64,000 nt of DNA from positions 3,782,001 to 3,846,000 of the forward strand of contig NZ_CP036537.1 in assembly GCF_021184025.1 (NCBI RefSeq), given 5' to 3'. Positions 9,049 to 16,802 of this stretch are shown piece by piece. The notes beneath the pieces were generated by a model. The model worked only from the letters and a program-made list of their open reading frames with translations, was not told where the DNA came from and made no database searches. The position numbers and the translations under genes are program-made. This DNA comes from Rhodopseudomonas boonkerdii (GTDB lineage Bacteria; Pseudomonadota; Alphaproteobacteria; Rhizobiales; Xanthobacteraceae). The first letter of the stretch is position 1; each line of letters opens with the position of its first letter.

Positions 9049-9410
9049 GACGCGAGCCTTTAACGGCATCAGCGCACGATGCGCTGGCCGAATGTCAAAT
9101 CGAGAAGAAGGGATGCGCCTGGAAGTAGAAGTTGCCAGTTACAGCTGGTCGTCCCCGTCAGCTTGGGGCGCTCCAAGCTTTAGGGCAAAAATTCCGCGAT
9201 GGGAAAGATCCGGAATACGAATGAATTTCGCTCGTTCATCCCACCACCCTGAGCACTCTGAAAAATTTGTCAAGAGATCGCGATGTCGCGCCGCCACCGA
9301 TTAGCGTCGCTGACGTTTAAAAGATATCAGACGTAGCGATCAACGGACCGACAGGGATCGAATCCCTTGCCGGCAAGTTTCAGGTCTATTCGGCTATTCC
9401 GGAGGACCAG
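9049..9410. other. Gene-free spacer between rnk and the TspO gene
   Basis: About 360 bases with the divergent upstream regions of rnk (minus) and the TspO gene (plus). It contains a 6-bp inverted repeat AGGGAT-CGA-ATCCCT near 9352-9366. No protein-like frame is seen. Confidence 0.5.
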
Positions 9411-9887
9411 GTGCCAATCAGCAAATCTCTCATCGCGCTCGCCGTCGCTCTTGCCGTTTGTTTTGTCGTCGCGACGCTAGGTGCGAAGGTCACAGCGCCT
9501 CAAATACCGACATGGTACGCAGGCCTTCAGAAGCCATCTTGGACGCCACCACGCATCGCGTTTCCGATCGTTTGGCCGATCCTATATTTTATGATGGCAA
9601 TCGCCGCCTGGCGGTTTTGGGAGGCACCTGCCTCGAGCCTACGTACGACGGCACTCGTGCTATTCGCCGTTCAGCTTGCACTCAATGCCGCGTGGTCGCC
9701 GATTTTCTTTGGCTGGCATGGAATTCTCAGCGGACTGATAGTCATCATTCTGCTGGATGTGGTCTTGGCCGCGACAATCATCGCGGGCTTTCAGGTGGAC
9801 AGGATCGCAGCCATCCTTCTCCTGCCCTACATCGCTTGGACTCTGTTCGCGACGGCCCTCAATGGCCGAATATGGACATTGAACTGA
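9411..9887 (+). CDS. tspO: TspO/MBR-family membrane protein
   Basis: 158 residues, five predicted membrane helices. Family hallmarks are WYAGLQKPSWTPPRIAFPIVW after helix 1, AAWRFWE, LNAAWSPIFFGWHGILSGLI, and PYIAWTLFATALN at the end. TspO proteins bind tetrapyrroles and related ligands and are linked to stress and porphyrin handling in photosynthetic relatives. The GTG start at 9411 follows GGAGGACCAG, a strong Shine-Dalgarno with 6-7 base spacing. Stands alone. It is the last ordinary gene before the decayed region at 9.9-11.9 kb. Confidence 0.92.
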   Translation: MPISKSLIALAVALAVCFVVATLGAKVTAPQIPTWYAGLQKPSWTPPRIAFPIVWPILYFMMAIAAWRFWEAPASSLRTTALVLFAVQLALNAAWSPIFFGWHGILSGLIVIILLDVVLAATIIAGFQVDRIAAILLLPYIAWTLFATALNGRIWTLN

Positions 9888-9914
9888 AAGGTGCCGGCCT
9901 GTTTCCGGCAACAG

Positions 9915-9967
9915 TGGCCTAGTTTGAAAAAAGTGATGGCCTCATTTGAAAAAAGTACTCCCAACAC
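9915..9967 (+). mobile_element. Solo terminus resembling an IS21-family insertion sequence
   Basis: Two tandem 22-bp units, TGGCCTAGTTTGAAAAAAGT at 9915 and TGGCCTCATTTGAAAAAAGT at 9937, are followed by ACTCCCAACA. Read on the minus strand this begins TGTTGGGAGTAC with two internal repeats just inside, the layout of IS21-family ends (terminal TG..CA plus multiple repeats). No istA or istB gene remains nearby, so this would be a solo relic. Assignment is by pattern only. Confidence 0.4.
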
Positions 9968-10306
9968 TACATCGTCAGCACTCGGCATCAGAGCCGAGCG
10001 AAAGGCGGTGCCATGCTTAAGATGGTTCTCCAAATGCCGGGAACAACACTGTAAGTGTCCCAGTTAAGGGTCCTCCGGCTTAAGTGCAGCGGCCAAATGA
10101 GCCTGACCGGACGGTCAGCGTGCTGTTAAACCTTGCGCAGGTTTCTCATTAGGGGCGCGAGGAACGTGCTGGAATTGGCTACTCCAGCGCGGCAAATGAT
10201 AAATCTACAAAACATATAAGCCAGAGGCCGCCTCAGTGGGCGGCCTCTTTCATAGTTGGGTGAACCTGACCAAGGAGCGTTGATCTCGTCATCGGAAGCT
10301 CGTTCG
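9968..10306. other. Gene-poor spacer in the decayed region
   Basis: No convincing coding frame on either strand. The terminator-like hairpin at 10223-10248 is the only clear structure. Confidence 0.4.
10223..10254 (+). terminator. Perfect 10-bp hairpin followed by TTTCAT
   Basis: AGAGGCCGCC, loop TCAGTG, GGCGGCCTCT, then TTT. The stem is perfect but the U tract is short. No gene on the plus strand clearly ends here; TspO ends about 340 bp upstream. Confidence 0.45.
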
Positions 10307-10543
10307 TTAAAAACTTTCGTAATTCGCCAAGGCCCAAATTTTAAACTCGTCCATCTTAGGTGTCCAAACATCGAGTTTAGTCACCGACCTTATAATCATG
10401 CATGCGGCGGCACCACGAGTGACAGTCATTTCCGGCGCGCCTCCATGCTTGATCCAATCGCGCTCAAGATTCAGGATGCTTATCCAATCTTTCCTATCAA
10501 ACTTCGCCAGGGCGCGCGGCTCGTCTCGCAGCCATTGAAACAA
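10307..10543 (-). CDS. Doubtful small hypothetical protein
   Basis: 78 residues from a TTG. The composition (WLRDEPRALAKFDRKDWISI, WTPKMDEFKIWALANYESF) looks more like protein than the other frames, and base composition is lower in GC than the flanks. No Shine-Dalgarno and no recognised family. It may be a remnant carried by the decayed island. Confidence 0.3.
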   Translation of the reverse strand: MFQWLRDEPRALAKFDRKDWISILNLERDWIKHGGAPEMTVTRGAAACMIIRSVTKLDVWTPKMDEFKIWALANYESF

Positions 10544-10679
10544 ATGGGCGATGCGGCGCTGGCGGCATTAGTCTGACGCGTCGCGGCCTGAACGAGCGTT
10601 ACATGTAATACACGATCCGGAATTTCCATCAGGCCGCCCCGCCCGGCTCAGGTCATCCTGAGAAGTAAGCAGAAGCAAG

Positions 10680-10716
10680 AGAGGCCGCTCGGCATCCAAG
10701 CGACCTCCTCTTTTTA
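10680..10716 (+). terminator. Imperfect hairpin followed by T5
   Basis: AGAGG-C-CGCT, a nine-base loop, AGCG-ACCT-CCTCT, then TTTTTATT. It resembles the hairpin at 10223 in its AGAGGCCGC arm. It ends exactly where the minus-strand frame at 10714-10914 stops. Confidence 0.4.
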
Positions 10717-10914
10717 TTCTAGGGGCCGATCGTCGTCTGTCGACGGATCGGACTTCGGCGTGCAGATGTCGCCATCATCGTCCGGCTCTTGCTCCTTCGC
10801 ACTGTCTTTTGTTTCTGGCTCGGGCTTGAGGTCATCGACAATCAGTGACTGAGTTTTGCGTAAGATCACCTTTGAGCCTCCAACTGCGTTCTTAGAAGTC
10901 GAACGCCGGGGCAT
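10714..10914 (-). CDS. Small acidic hypothetical protein
   Basis: 66 residues from ATG. A basic N-terminus (MPRRSTSKNAVGGSK) leads to an acidic C-terminus (DDLKPEPETKDSAKEQEPDD), probably disordered. No Shine-Dalgarno is obvious. Function unknown; plausibility rests on codon use and the clean frame. Confidence 0.4.
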   Translation of the reverse strand: MPRRSTSKNAVGGSKVILRKTQSLIVDDLKPEPETKDSAKEQEPDDDGDICTPKSDPSTDDDRPLE

Positions 10915-10932
10915 AGCGAGCGTTCCGACTTA

Positions 10933-11273
10933 CGAAGTCCCGCGGCACATCGCCGCGACAGTCATCCCATCTGCCTGGCTCCCTTTGGCCCGACAAGGAA
11001 CTCAGAAACAACATTGCACGTCTCGCAGATGAACTGCCGAATGTCGGCCTTTCGATCCTCGGGGTGTGGGCGGATTGAAACCAACCTCCGGCGCCCACCA
11101 CACGTTGGGCAAATGACTAGATCCTGCCGCGTCCATTCCTCCTCCAAACCAGACTCCCCCGCTTACTTACGGGGATACCTCTAATGCGCGAATGTTCATT
11201 TTTTCCTAATGGCCACAAGCGGTCGCCGGCGACCGAATGCCCGCCTCGCTCGAAGTCCCGCGGCACGTCGCCG
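10933..11273. repeat. 23-bp direct repeat flanking the zinc-ribbon ORF
   Basis: CGAAGTCCCGCGGCACATCG (+CCG) at 10933-10955 and the same with one change (CACGTCG) at 11251-11273. The two copies enclose the zinc-ribbon gene at 10962-11147. They could be duplicated target sequence or remnants of a rearrangement in the island. Confidence 0.5.
10962..11147 (-). CDS. Small zinc-ribbon protein
   Basis: Up to 61 residues. Two Cys pairs, CPTCGG and CETCN, are spaced by about 28 residues (C-x2-C..C-x2-C) with RPHPEDRKADIRQF between them, a zinc-ribbon layout seen in short rhizobial hypotheticals. The frame opens with TTG at 11147. A good Shine-Dalgarno (GGAGGAGG) lies inside the 5' end, so the true start is uncertain and the gene may have lost its original start. 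It is enclosed by a 23-bp direct repeat. Confidence 0.5.
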   Translation of the reverse strand: MEEEWTRQDLVICPTCGGRRRLVSIRPHPEDRKADIRQFICETCNVVSEFLVGPKGARQMG

Positions 11274-11379
11274 AACCGACCCAGGATGACGGGTTCGTCG
11301 AACTCGCCCCAGCTAAGATCTCCAGTGCGACTGAAGGCAATGGCGCCTCCCCTCGACGAACGGTAGCTGCGGTCCGAAC
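11148..11379. other. Spacer upstream of the integrase remnant
   Basis: No protein-like frame. This stretch should have held the integrase N-terminal part, which cannot be recognised here. Confidence 0.35.
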
Positions 11380-11912
11380 AGCGGGATGTTGACCCGGCTA
11401 TCGTGCTCAGCGAGCTTGCGGTTTGCTACACCGGACTGCGCCGCGACGATGCAGCCGTACTCAGCACGCAGCACATCAAGAATGGCGTTATCTCGATCGA
11501 CGCAAAGAAGACCGGAACGCGCGTGGCGATCCTCGTGCTCGATCTGCTGCAGAAAACACTGGACGCTGGTCCGACCGGTGACCTGACCTTCATCGCGACG
11601 AAGGACGGAATGGCATGACCAACGAAAGCGTCGGTAACACGTTGCGTGACGCCTGCCGCGCCGCCGGCATCAAGAAGTCGGCGCACGGACTTCGCAAAGC
11701 GGCGGGGACCAGGGCAGCCAATAACGGTGCTGCCGAAGCGCAGCTCGAGGCGATCTTCGGATGGGGAGGGCGGCAAAATGGCAGCGCTGTATACACGCAC
11801 AGCCAATCGCCAGAAGTTGGCAACGGGAGCGACGACCGCGCTAGACAGAACCGAACAGGAAGCTTCTATTCCCTCACCTCATGGGAAGGTACGGGCGTCA
11901 CGCGAAAAATAA
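11380..11912 (+). pseudogene. Tyrosine-recombinase (phage-type integrase) remnant
   Basis: Catalytic-domain pieces lie in three frames. Frame one (to 11618) has the box I arginine: LAVCYTGLRRDDAAVLSTQH and GDLTFIATKDGM. Frame two (11615 to about 11770) has MTNESVGNTLRDACRAAGI and the H-x-x-R box SAHGLRKAAGTRAANN, then LEAIFGW. Frame three (about 11770-11912) has the tyrosine motif ALYTRTANRQKLA. The order matches a common rhizobial integrase family. The N-terminal DNA-binding part is missing and at least two frameshifts separate the catalytic residues, so it is inactive. It ends 28 bp from the 3' end of tRNA-Tyr, the usual place for such an enzyme, and marks the edge of a decayed integrative element extending leftward. 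Confidence 0.85.
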
Positions 11913-11940
11913 TAACGATTTCAATTCCGTTTTCTGGAAA

Positions 11941-12026
11941 TGGTGGGGGAGGCAGGACTCGAACCTGCGAAGCCATAAGGCGGCTGATTTACAGTCAGCT
12001 CCCTTTGCCACTCGGGACACTCCCCC
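11941..12026 (-). tRNA. tRNA-Tyr (GTA)
   Basis: On the minus strand it begins GGGGGAGTGTCCCGAGTGG, has anticodon GTA in the loop CTGTAAA, a long variable arm, T-arm GCAGGTTCGAATCCTGC-like pairing, and acceptor CTCCCCC-A with an encoded CCA. 86 nt with CCA, a class II tRNA as expected for Tyr. Its 3' end faces the integrase remnant. Confidence 0.95.
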
Positions 12027-12254
12027 GCTCGACGCCATCGCACCATCCGCCCAAAAGGGCATGCACCCGAACGGGTGCTGGACGGCCTTGGATGACGTGG
12101 AAACGCGCACCCGCTCAGCGGGCTCCCGGCGGCGCTGGTTATCGGGAAGCCGACGCCCAAAGTCAACCGATCATGACGGATTTATCCGCCCCTCCCCGCT
12201 TCATTGTTCCCAAACGCAAATTGCCATTCCCTGGCCCCCATGAGACAAGCCCCC

Positions 12255-13118
12255 ATGAGCGATCGAGACCGCAAGCAACGATTCCAGCAGGGCCCGCAGA
12301 AGGGCCGCGATTCCGGCCGGAATCAGGACCGATGGCAGGACAAGGGGCAAGGCCGCGCCGACCGTGGCCGACGCCCGCCCCGCCACGGCCGCGATGGCGG
12401 CGACGGGCCTGCGATCCTCTACGGCTGGCATCCCGTGACCCTCGCACTGGCCAATCCGAACCGGACGATTCGCAAATTGTGGCTGACCGAGAACGCTGCC
12501 CGCCGTCTCGCCGAGGAGCACATCGCCACCAGGGTCACGCCGGAACTGGTGCGCCCGGAGATCATCGACCGCCGTCTCGGCCCGGATGCCGTGCATCAGG
12601 GCATGCTGGCCGAAGTCGATCCACTGGAGGCCCCGGATCTCGACGACCTGCCCCACGACGGCATGGTGCTGGTGCTCGACCAGATCACCGATCCGCACAA
12701 TGTGGGCGCCATCCTGCGCTCGGCTGCCGCCTTCAAGGTGAATGCCGTGATCACCACCAACAGGCACAGTCCGGAAGCCACCGGCGTGCTGGCGAAATCG
12801 GCATCCGGTGCGCTGGAGCTGGTGCCGATCATCGCCGTGCCCAACCTCGCCCGTGCGCTGAACCAGCTCAATGATCAGGGCTTCATGACCGTCGGTCTCG
12901 ACAGCGAGGGCAGCGAGAATATCAGCGCGGTGCCGCTGAGCGCGCCCCTCGCCCTCGTGCTCGGTGCCGAAGGCAAGGGCTTGCGCCAGCTGACGCGCGA
13001 CACCTGCAGCGCGGTGGCGCGGCTCGACATGCCCGGTGAGATCAAGAGCCTCAACGTGTCCAATGCCGCCGTGCTCGCACTCTATATCGGCGCCAGCAAG
13101 CTCGGCCTGATGAGCTAG
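12255..13118 (+). CDS. rlmB: 23S rRNA (guanosine-2'-O-)-methyltransferase
   Basis: 287 residues. A basic disordered N-terminal tail (about 55 residues, Arg/Gly/Gln-rich) precedes the substrate-binding domain (ILYGWHPVTLALANPNR). The SpoU/TrmH catalytic domain carries motif 1 (DQITDPHNVGAILRSAAAF), motif 2 (LVLGAEGKGL) and motif 3 (MPGEIKSLNVSNAAVLALY). It methylates the ribose of a guanosine in the 23S peptidyl-transferase region. ATG at 12255 (MSDRDRK) is preferred; an in-frame ATG at 12204 would add 17 unlikely residues. It starts about 230 bp from tRNA-Tyr on the opposite strand. Symbol rests on family; a paralogous TrmH-like methyltransferase is possible. Confidence 0.9.
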   Translation: MSDRDRKQRFQQGPQKGRDSGRNQDRWQDKGQGRADRGRRPPRHGRDGGDGPAILYGWHPVTLALANPNRTIRKLWLTENAARRLAEEHIATRVTPELVRPEIIDRRLGPDAVHQGMLAEVDPLEAPDLDDLPHDGMVLVLDQITDPHNVGAILRSAAAFKVNAVITTNRHSPEATGVLAKSASGALELVPIIAVPNLARALNQLNDQGFMTVGLDSEGSENISAVPLSAPLALVLGAEGKGLRQLTRDTCSAVARLDMPGEIKSLNVSNAAVLALYIGASKLGLMS

Positions 13119-13138
13119 GCTCACGCTGTCATGCATAA

Positions 13139-13216
13139 TGGATCGGAAAGCCGATCCACACCTTGCGGACTCATGCGGAAAACAGAATGCCCGCCTGCAT
13201 CGCTGCAAGCGGGCAT
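13139..13216 (+). terminator. Two hairpins after rlmB
   Basis: First TGGATCGG-AAAG-CCGATCCA (13139-13158), then ATGCCCGC ... GCGGGCAT (13187-13216) with an inner TGC/GCA pairing. No U tract. They lie between convergent rlmB and the minus-strand gene ending at 13296. Confidence 0.45.
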
Positions 13217-13295
13217 CGATCCATTCCTTATTGGCGCATGATTTCGTCCGGCAATCGGTCTCTGATTGTCGGGTTACGCTCTTGCCACGACCGGA

Positions 13296-13868
13296 TCAGT
13301 AAGCGCGGCGCAGCGGGCGCTGATACTGATGGTGATAGCCGTGACGCGATCCGTAAATCACGCGCGGCTTGGCGTATCGCTGCGCATAATAGCTGCGATG
13401 GCCGTAGCCGTAACGCGCGCGCGGACGCATGTTGTAACCATAGCGATAGCTCGAACGGCCATAATATGGCAGGCGCGGCGTGAACACGACCGGACCGCGC
13501 ACGGCTGGCGCGTAACCATAGCCGTAGCTGTAGTGATCGTACGGATTGGCATAGGGGCCGCCATCATAGCGTGGATAGCCGCGCCAGCCGATGGCGGTTT
13601 CCTGATAGGTCGGGACCGGTGCGAACTGGCCGGGACCGCCATAGGTCGGCCCCTGATTGGCGTAGTAGTACTGCCGCGTCACCGGCACCGGATCCGGCAG
13701 CGGCACATAGCCGGCATAACCATAGCCCGTGCCGTAATAATTATAGGTGCCGCCGCAGGGCGAGCAGCCGCCCGCATAGTAGCCACCGCCGGCCATTGCA
13801 GGCGATGCTGCCGCACTGACGGCAGCGACGGCAAACGCCGCAGCCCATTTTGAAATCGTGATACGCAT
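13296..13868 (-). CDS. Secreted Tyr/Gly-rich protein
   Basis: 190 residues. Signal peptide (KWAAAFAVAAVSAAASPAMA) cut before GGGYYAGG. The mature chain is extremely rich in Tyr, Gly, Pro and Arg (YNYYGTGYGYAGYVPLPDPV, YGYGYAPAVRGP, YRYGYNMRPRARYGYGHRSY) with two Cys in a CSPCGG motif. Low-complexity envelope proteins of this kind are common in Bradyrhizobiaceae; role unknown. Strong AGGAG Shine-Dalgarno 6 bases before ATG. Another such protein lies at 49212-49526. Confidence 0.8.
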   Translation of the reverse strand: MRITISKWAAAFAVAAVSAAASPAMAGGGYYAGGCSPCGGTYNYYGTGYGYAGYVPLPDPVPVTRQYYYANQGPTYGGPGQFAPVPTYQETAIGWRGYPRYDGGPYANPYDHYSYGYGYAPAVRGPVVFTPRLPYYGRSSYRYGYNMRPRARYGYGHRSYYAQRYAKPRVIYGSRHGYHHQYQRPLRRAY

Positions 13869-13914
13869 GACGCACTCCTGTCGGTGTTTTCTTGTTTGGT
13901 GATGGAAATTCGCC

Positions 13915-14337
13915 TCAGCGCTGCTCCAGCGGCGGCGCCACGATGACCGGTGGCGGCGTCATCGGAACATCGTTGTGCCCCATCGGGGCCGATTGCGCCG
14001 ACCAATGTTCGGAGAAGCTCGGCGCCGGCTCTGGCAGCTTGCGATTGGCCGGTGGCTCGATTTCGAGCCGCCCATAGCCGGGCGTGCGGCCGAGGCTCGG
14101 ATAATAGTGACCGACATTCGGCACCGGATCGACCGGCCGGCCGCCATAGATGGTCGGCTGCACATGGACACGGCGCTGCAGCCCCCAGTCTCCCTCGATC
14201 ACGCGATAGGACGCATCGACGCCGTTGATGATCACAGGCACGCCCGGCCGTCCGGGAATGACGATATTGAATCCATCGGCCGCCGCAGCCGGCAGCGTGG
14301 TGGCGATGGTGAGCAGCAGTGCCGGAATGACCCGCAT
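13915..14337 (-). CDS. Secreted Pro-rich hypothetical protein
   Basis: 140 residues from MRVIPAL. A signal peptide (ALLLTIATTLPAAAADG) leads to a short ordered region (FNIVIPGRPGVPVIINGVDA, YRVIEGDWGLQRRVHVQPTI) and a Pro-rich tail. It lies 46 bp upstream of the Tyr/Gly-rich protein on the same strand and may be cotranscribed with it. Periplasmic or surface location is inferred from the signal peptide. A start 15 bp upstream (14352) is possible. Confidence 0.75.
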   Translation of the reverse strand: MRVIPALLLTIATTLPAAAADGFNIVIPGRPGVPVIINGVDASYRVIEGDWGLQRRVHVQPTIYGGRPVDPVPNVGHYYPSLGRTPGYGRLEIEPPANRKLPEPAPSFSEHWSAQSAPMGHNDVPMTPPPVIVAPPLEQR

Positions 14338-14626
14338 GATGGTGTCCTGCATTGATGGCGGTAGGATAATCGAAGCCCCGGCAGGATGGGTTAAAGGCGG
14401 GCTCTAAACTGCCGGTAAGCCTAACGCGCTAGCGTGCAATCGAGTTCAAATGCCTGGAATCGTAAGGCGTTTCCGTTAACGCATGCGCCGTGGCGATGGC
14501 CTTTGCCAAGCGGGGACCGCACTGGGCCGGAACGATGTCGCATCTTGCGGATTGCAGCCCCCGCATGGTCTGATCCACGCGCACCGAAAGTCCGTTCCGC
14601 CATCCCATCACTTCCGGAGAGCTCCC

Positions 14627-14902
14627 ATGAAGATTCTCAGCGCCGCCATCATCCTCTCGACGCTGGTCGTCACACCCGCTTTCGCCGGGCACGGGAAGCA
14701 TCATCGGCATCACCACCACCACGCCGAAACCTTCGTCTTCGCAATGCCCGGCCAGCCCTACCGGATCAGCTATCTGCACAATTACGGTCCCGGCCTGACG
14801 CCCGGCACCTTCGCCTATTACGATGGTCCGCTGTCGCGCCGCTGCAAACAGTCCGCCGCCGCCTATCGCGGCCAGGATGGCCGCGCGCATCCCTGCTTCT
14901 GA
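14627..14902 (+). CDS. Small secreted His-rich protein
   Basis: 91 residues. ATG at 14627 follows GGAGAG at 5-6 bases. Signal peptide (KILSAAIILSTLVVTPAFAG) then a His cluster (HGKHHRHHHHHAE, seven or more His) and an ordered rest ending with two Cys (SRRCKQSAA, RAHPCF). The His run suggests metal binding in the periplasm (inference). A similar His-rich protein lies at 18448-18711. Confidence 0.75.
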   Translation: MKILSAAIILSTLVVTPAFAGHGKHHRHHHHHAETFVFAMPGQPYRISYLHNYGPGLTPGTFAYYDGPLSRRCKQSAAAYRGQDGRAHPCF

Positions 14903-14920
14903 GGCACGGAACGAAAGCGC

Positions 14921-15982
14921 CTAGGAAGCCCGCCTCTGGCCTGCGTTCGAGTTGGAGTTCGCACCCTTGGCCTCCAACGTGGCCGCCGCCTGCTTGACCG
15001 GCCGCGCCTTGGCCTGCGGTTTGAAACTGATTTTCTCGAACAGGATCGCCAGCAGCAGCGTCGCAAGGCCAAACACAATCAGGTTGGCCGGGAACGACAT
15101 CGCTTTCATCGCTTCCTGTCGAAGCACGAAGTCATGCAGGAGATAGATCTGCAGCGCCGTCGCGGCGAGCAATGTGACGAGGCCGCTCAGATGATTGGCG
15201 ATGAACTGCTCTAGCGGCTGGTAGCGCGCGAAGCGAAATGCGAAGACGAGGAAAGCCAGTGCCGGGATGCGATCGATGATCTGCACCTCGAATGGCATGA
15301 TCCGTCCGAGCGAGCCGACGAACAGATAGAAGCCGGCGATCGAGACCATGAGCCATAGCAGGTCGGACAGCTTGCCCTTGATATCGGCATGGAACTTTGC
15401 GGCATAGACACCCATCACCATGGTGCCGAAATAGAAGATCATGCGCAGTGGCAGGGTGACTTCGGTCTGCACGCTGTAGTCCTCGGTCAGCCAGACCGTC
15501 TTCTGCGCGAAGATCGCAAACAGCAGGATGTAAGCGAGCGCCAGCCCGCCGAACAGATACGCATAGGCCCGCTTCGTCTCCATCTTCGCCATGATGACAT
15601 AGATCGGAACGTAGCAAGCGACGATGGCCGGCAGAAACCAGAACTGCAGCGGGATGATGTAGAGGAAGAAGAAATCCGAGAAGGTGCGGATATGCGCATC
15701 GCCGACCAGCACGAGGAAGGTCGCGACGATGACAAGCGGCTCGTAGACGCGTGTCAGCCGCCGCTTCAACCAGCTCCCCATCGCCTCGCGGCTCGCCTGA
15801 TAACCCAGATAGAGACCGTAACCGGAGATGAAGAAGAACAGCTCGTTGCCGAACACCCCGCCGGTGCCGAGCTGCGGGATCGGATAGAGGCTGTCGAGAT
15901 GCGAATTGACCACAAGCACGATGGCGACGGCGCGCAGCAGATCCAGATAGGCGGTCGGATGGACGGGCTTGTTTGCGGTCAT
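14921..15982 (-). CDS. Acyltransferase-3 family membrane protein
   Basis: 353 residues with about ten membrane helices. The Acyltransferase_3 signature at the N-terminus is YLDLLRAVAIVLVVNSHLD (the H is the expected catalytic His), then NELFFFISGYGLYLGYQ and RRLTRVYEPLVIV. A basic Ala-rich cytosolic tail closes it. Family members O-acylate surface sugars, exopolysaccharide or lipids; the substrate cannot be told. MTANKPVHP at 15982 is preferred because the family motif begins 10 residues later; a frame open to 16102 is probably untranslated. Stands alone between convergent and unrelated genes. Confidence 0.85.
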   Translation of the reverse strand: MTANKPVHPTAYLDLLRAVAIVLVVNSHLDSLYPIPQLGTGGVFGNELFFFISGYGLYLGYQASREAMGSWLKRRLTRVYEPLVIVATFLVLVGDAHIRTFSDFFFLYIIPLQFWFLPAIVACYVPIYVIMAKMETKRAYAYLFGGLALAYILLFAIFAQKTVWLTEDYSVQTEVTLPLRMIFYFGTMVMGVYAAKFHADIKGKLSDLLWLMVSIAGFYLFVGSLGRIMPFEVQIIDRIPALAFLVFAFRFARYQPLEQFIANHLSGLVTLLAATALQIYLLHDFVLRQEAMKAMSFPANLIVFGLATLLLAILFEKISFKPQAKARPVKQAAATLEAKGANSNSNAGQRRAS

Positions 15983-16194
15983 GCTCTGCCGGATTTCTGA
16001 TTGGACGCTCTGGCGGTCTGGGTCCCGGTATTCTGGGACGCGCGGCTTACCAATTATTTGTCCAATATGAAGCGTATCGCGGCCTCGACGTTCACCGATC
16101 ATTAGGCATCAGGCCGCGCCCTGCCGGGAACCTACGGTACGTCGATGCACTGACCAAGCCGAAGCTGGCCGCATGATTAATCGCGGGATGACGC

Positions 16195-16222
16195 GCTCTG
16201 TTGTCTGCAAAGACAACAGAGC
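16195..16222 (-). terminator. 12-bp perfect inverted repeat downstream of tRNA-Thr
   Basis: GCTCTGTTGTCT, four-base loop, AGACAACAGAGC. It starts 27 bases after the tRNA-Thr 3' end, so it may end that transcript, but no U tract follows on the minus strand. Confidence 0.5.
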
Positions 16223-16248
16223 CTGAAGACGACTGGAAGGGTTGGAAA

Positions 16249-16323
16249 TGGTGCCGGCGGAGAGGATTGAACTCCCGACCTTCGGTTTACAAAACCGCTG
16301 CACTACCGCTGTGCTACGCCGGC
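16249..16323 (-). tRNA. tRNA-Thr (TGT)
   Basis: 75 nt with encoded CCA. Acceptor GCCGGCG/CGCCGGC, D-arm GCACAGCGGTAGTGC, anticodon loop TTTGTAA (anticodon TGT), T-arm GGGAG-TTCAATC-CTCTC with one G-U pair. Minus strand. Confidence 0.95.
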
Positions 16324-16734
16324 TGCAGAATCAATGGGTTACAGCCAGTTCAATCCCTTTGCGGGAGCATCGCCGGCAGGCCGATCCTGTGTTGCGCCGT
16401 CCAATACCAGAGTTGCCAGCGCAGGGCTACAGGCCAACGACACGTTCTCGATTTTCCACGACGGCTTCGGAACCGCCGCGCACGCTTACAACCGCCCGCA
16501 GAGGAGCAGCACATTGACCGCGCAAGCGGCCAGCAGGGCGACGGCGAGCGCCGTCTGAACCCCGTTACACCAGATATGGTCGATCATTCTCATCGCCCGA
16601 AGACCATCGGGCGATTCTAGGCAAGGAGTCTCGCGGCTTATTTTTTCAAGGATTCAGAACTCGTTTACCTTCGATTCCACCCTGCCCTGGTCTGCGCGAG
16701 GCGAGCAATCCGCCCGAACAATCCGTCCAAGGCA
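16324..16734. other. Gene-free spacer
   Basis: About 410 bases between tRNA-Thr and the porin terminator. No credible frame or repeat seen; the region upstream of the tRNA (right side) should hold its promoter. Confidence 0.4.
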
Positions 16735-16735
16735 A

Positions 16736-16766
16736 ACAAAAAGGCCGGCGTGGCGCCGGCCTTTCG
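16736..16766 (-). terminator. Intrinsic terminator of the outer-membrane protein gene
   Basis: On the minus strand AAAGGCCGGCG-CCA-CGCCGGCCTTT followed by TTGTTTG. It lies about 40 bp after the stop codon of the porin-like gene. Confidence 0.85.
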
Positions 16767-16802
16767 CTGAATCGGGAGCCCCGATTCGCATTCACTTTTC
16801 GC

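Noticed and set aside
9352..9366. AGGGATCGAATCCCT resembling a tRNA T-arm
   Set aside because: No acceptor, D or anticodon arm can be folded around it, so it is a short palindrome only.
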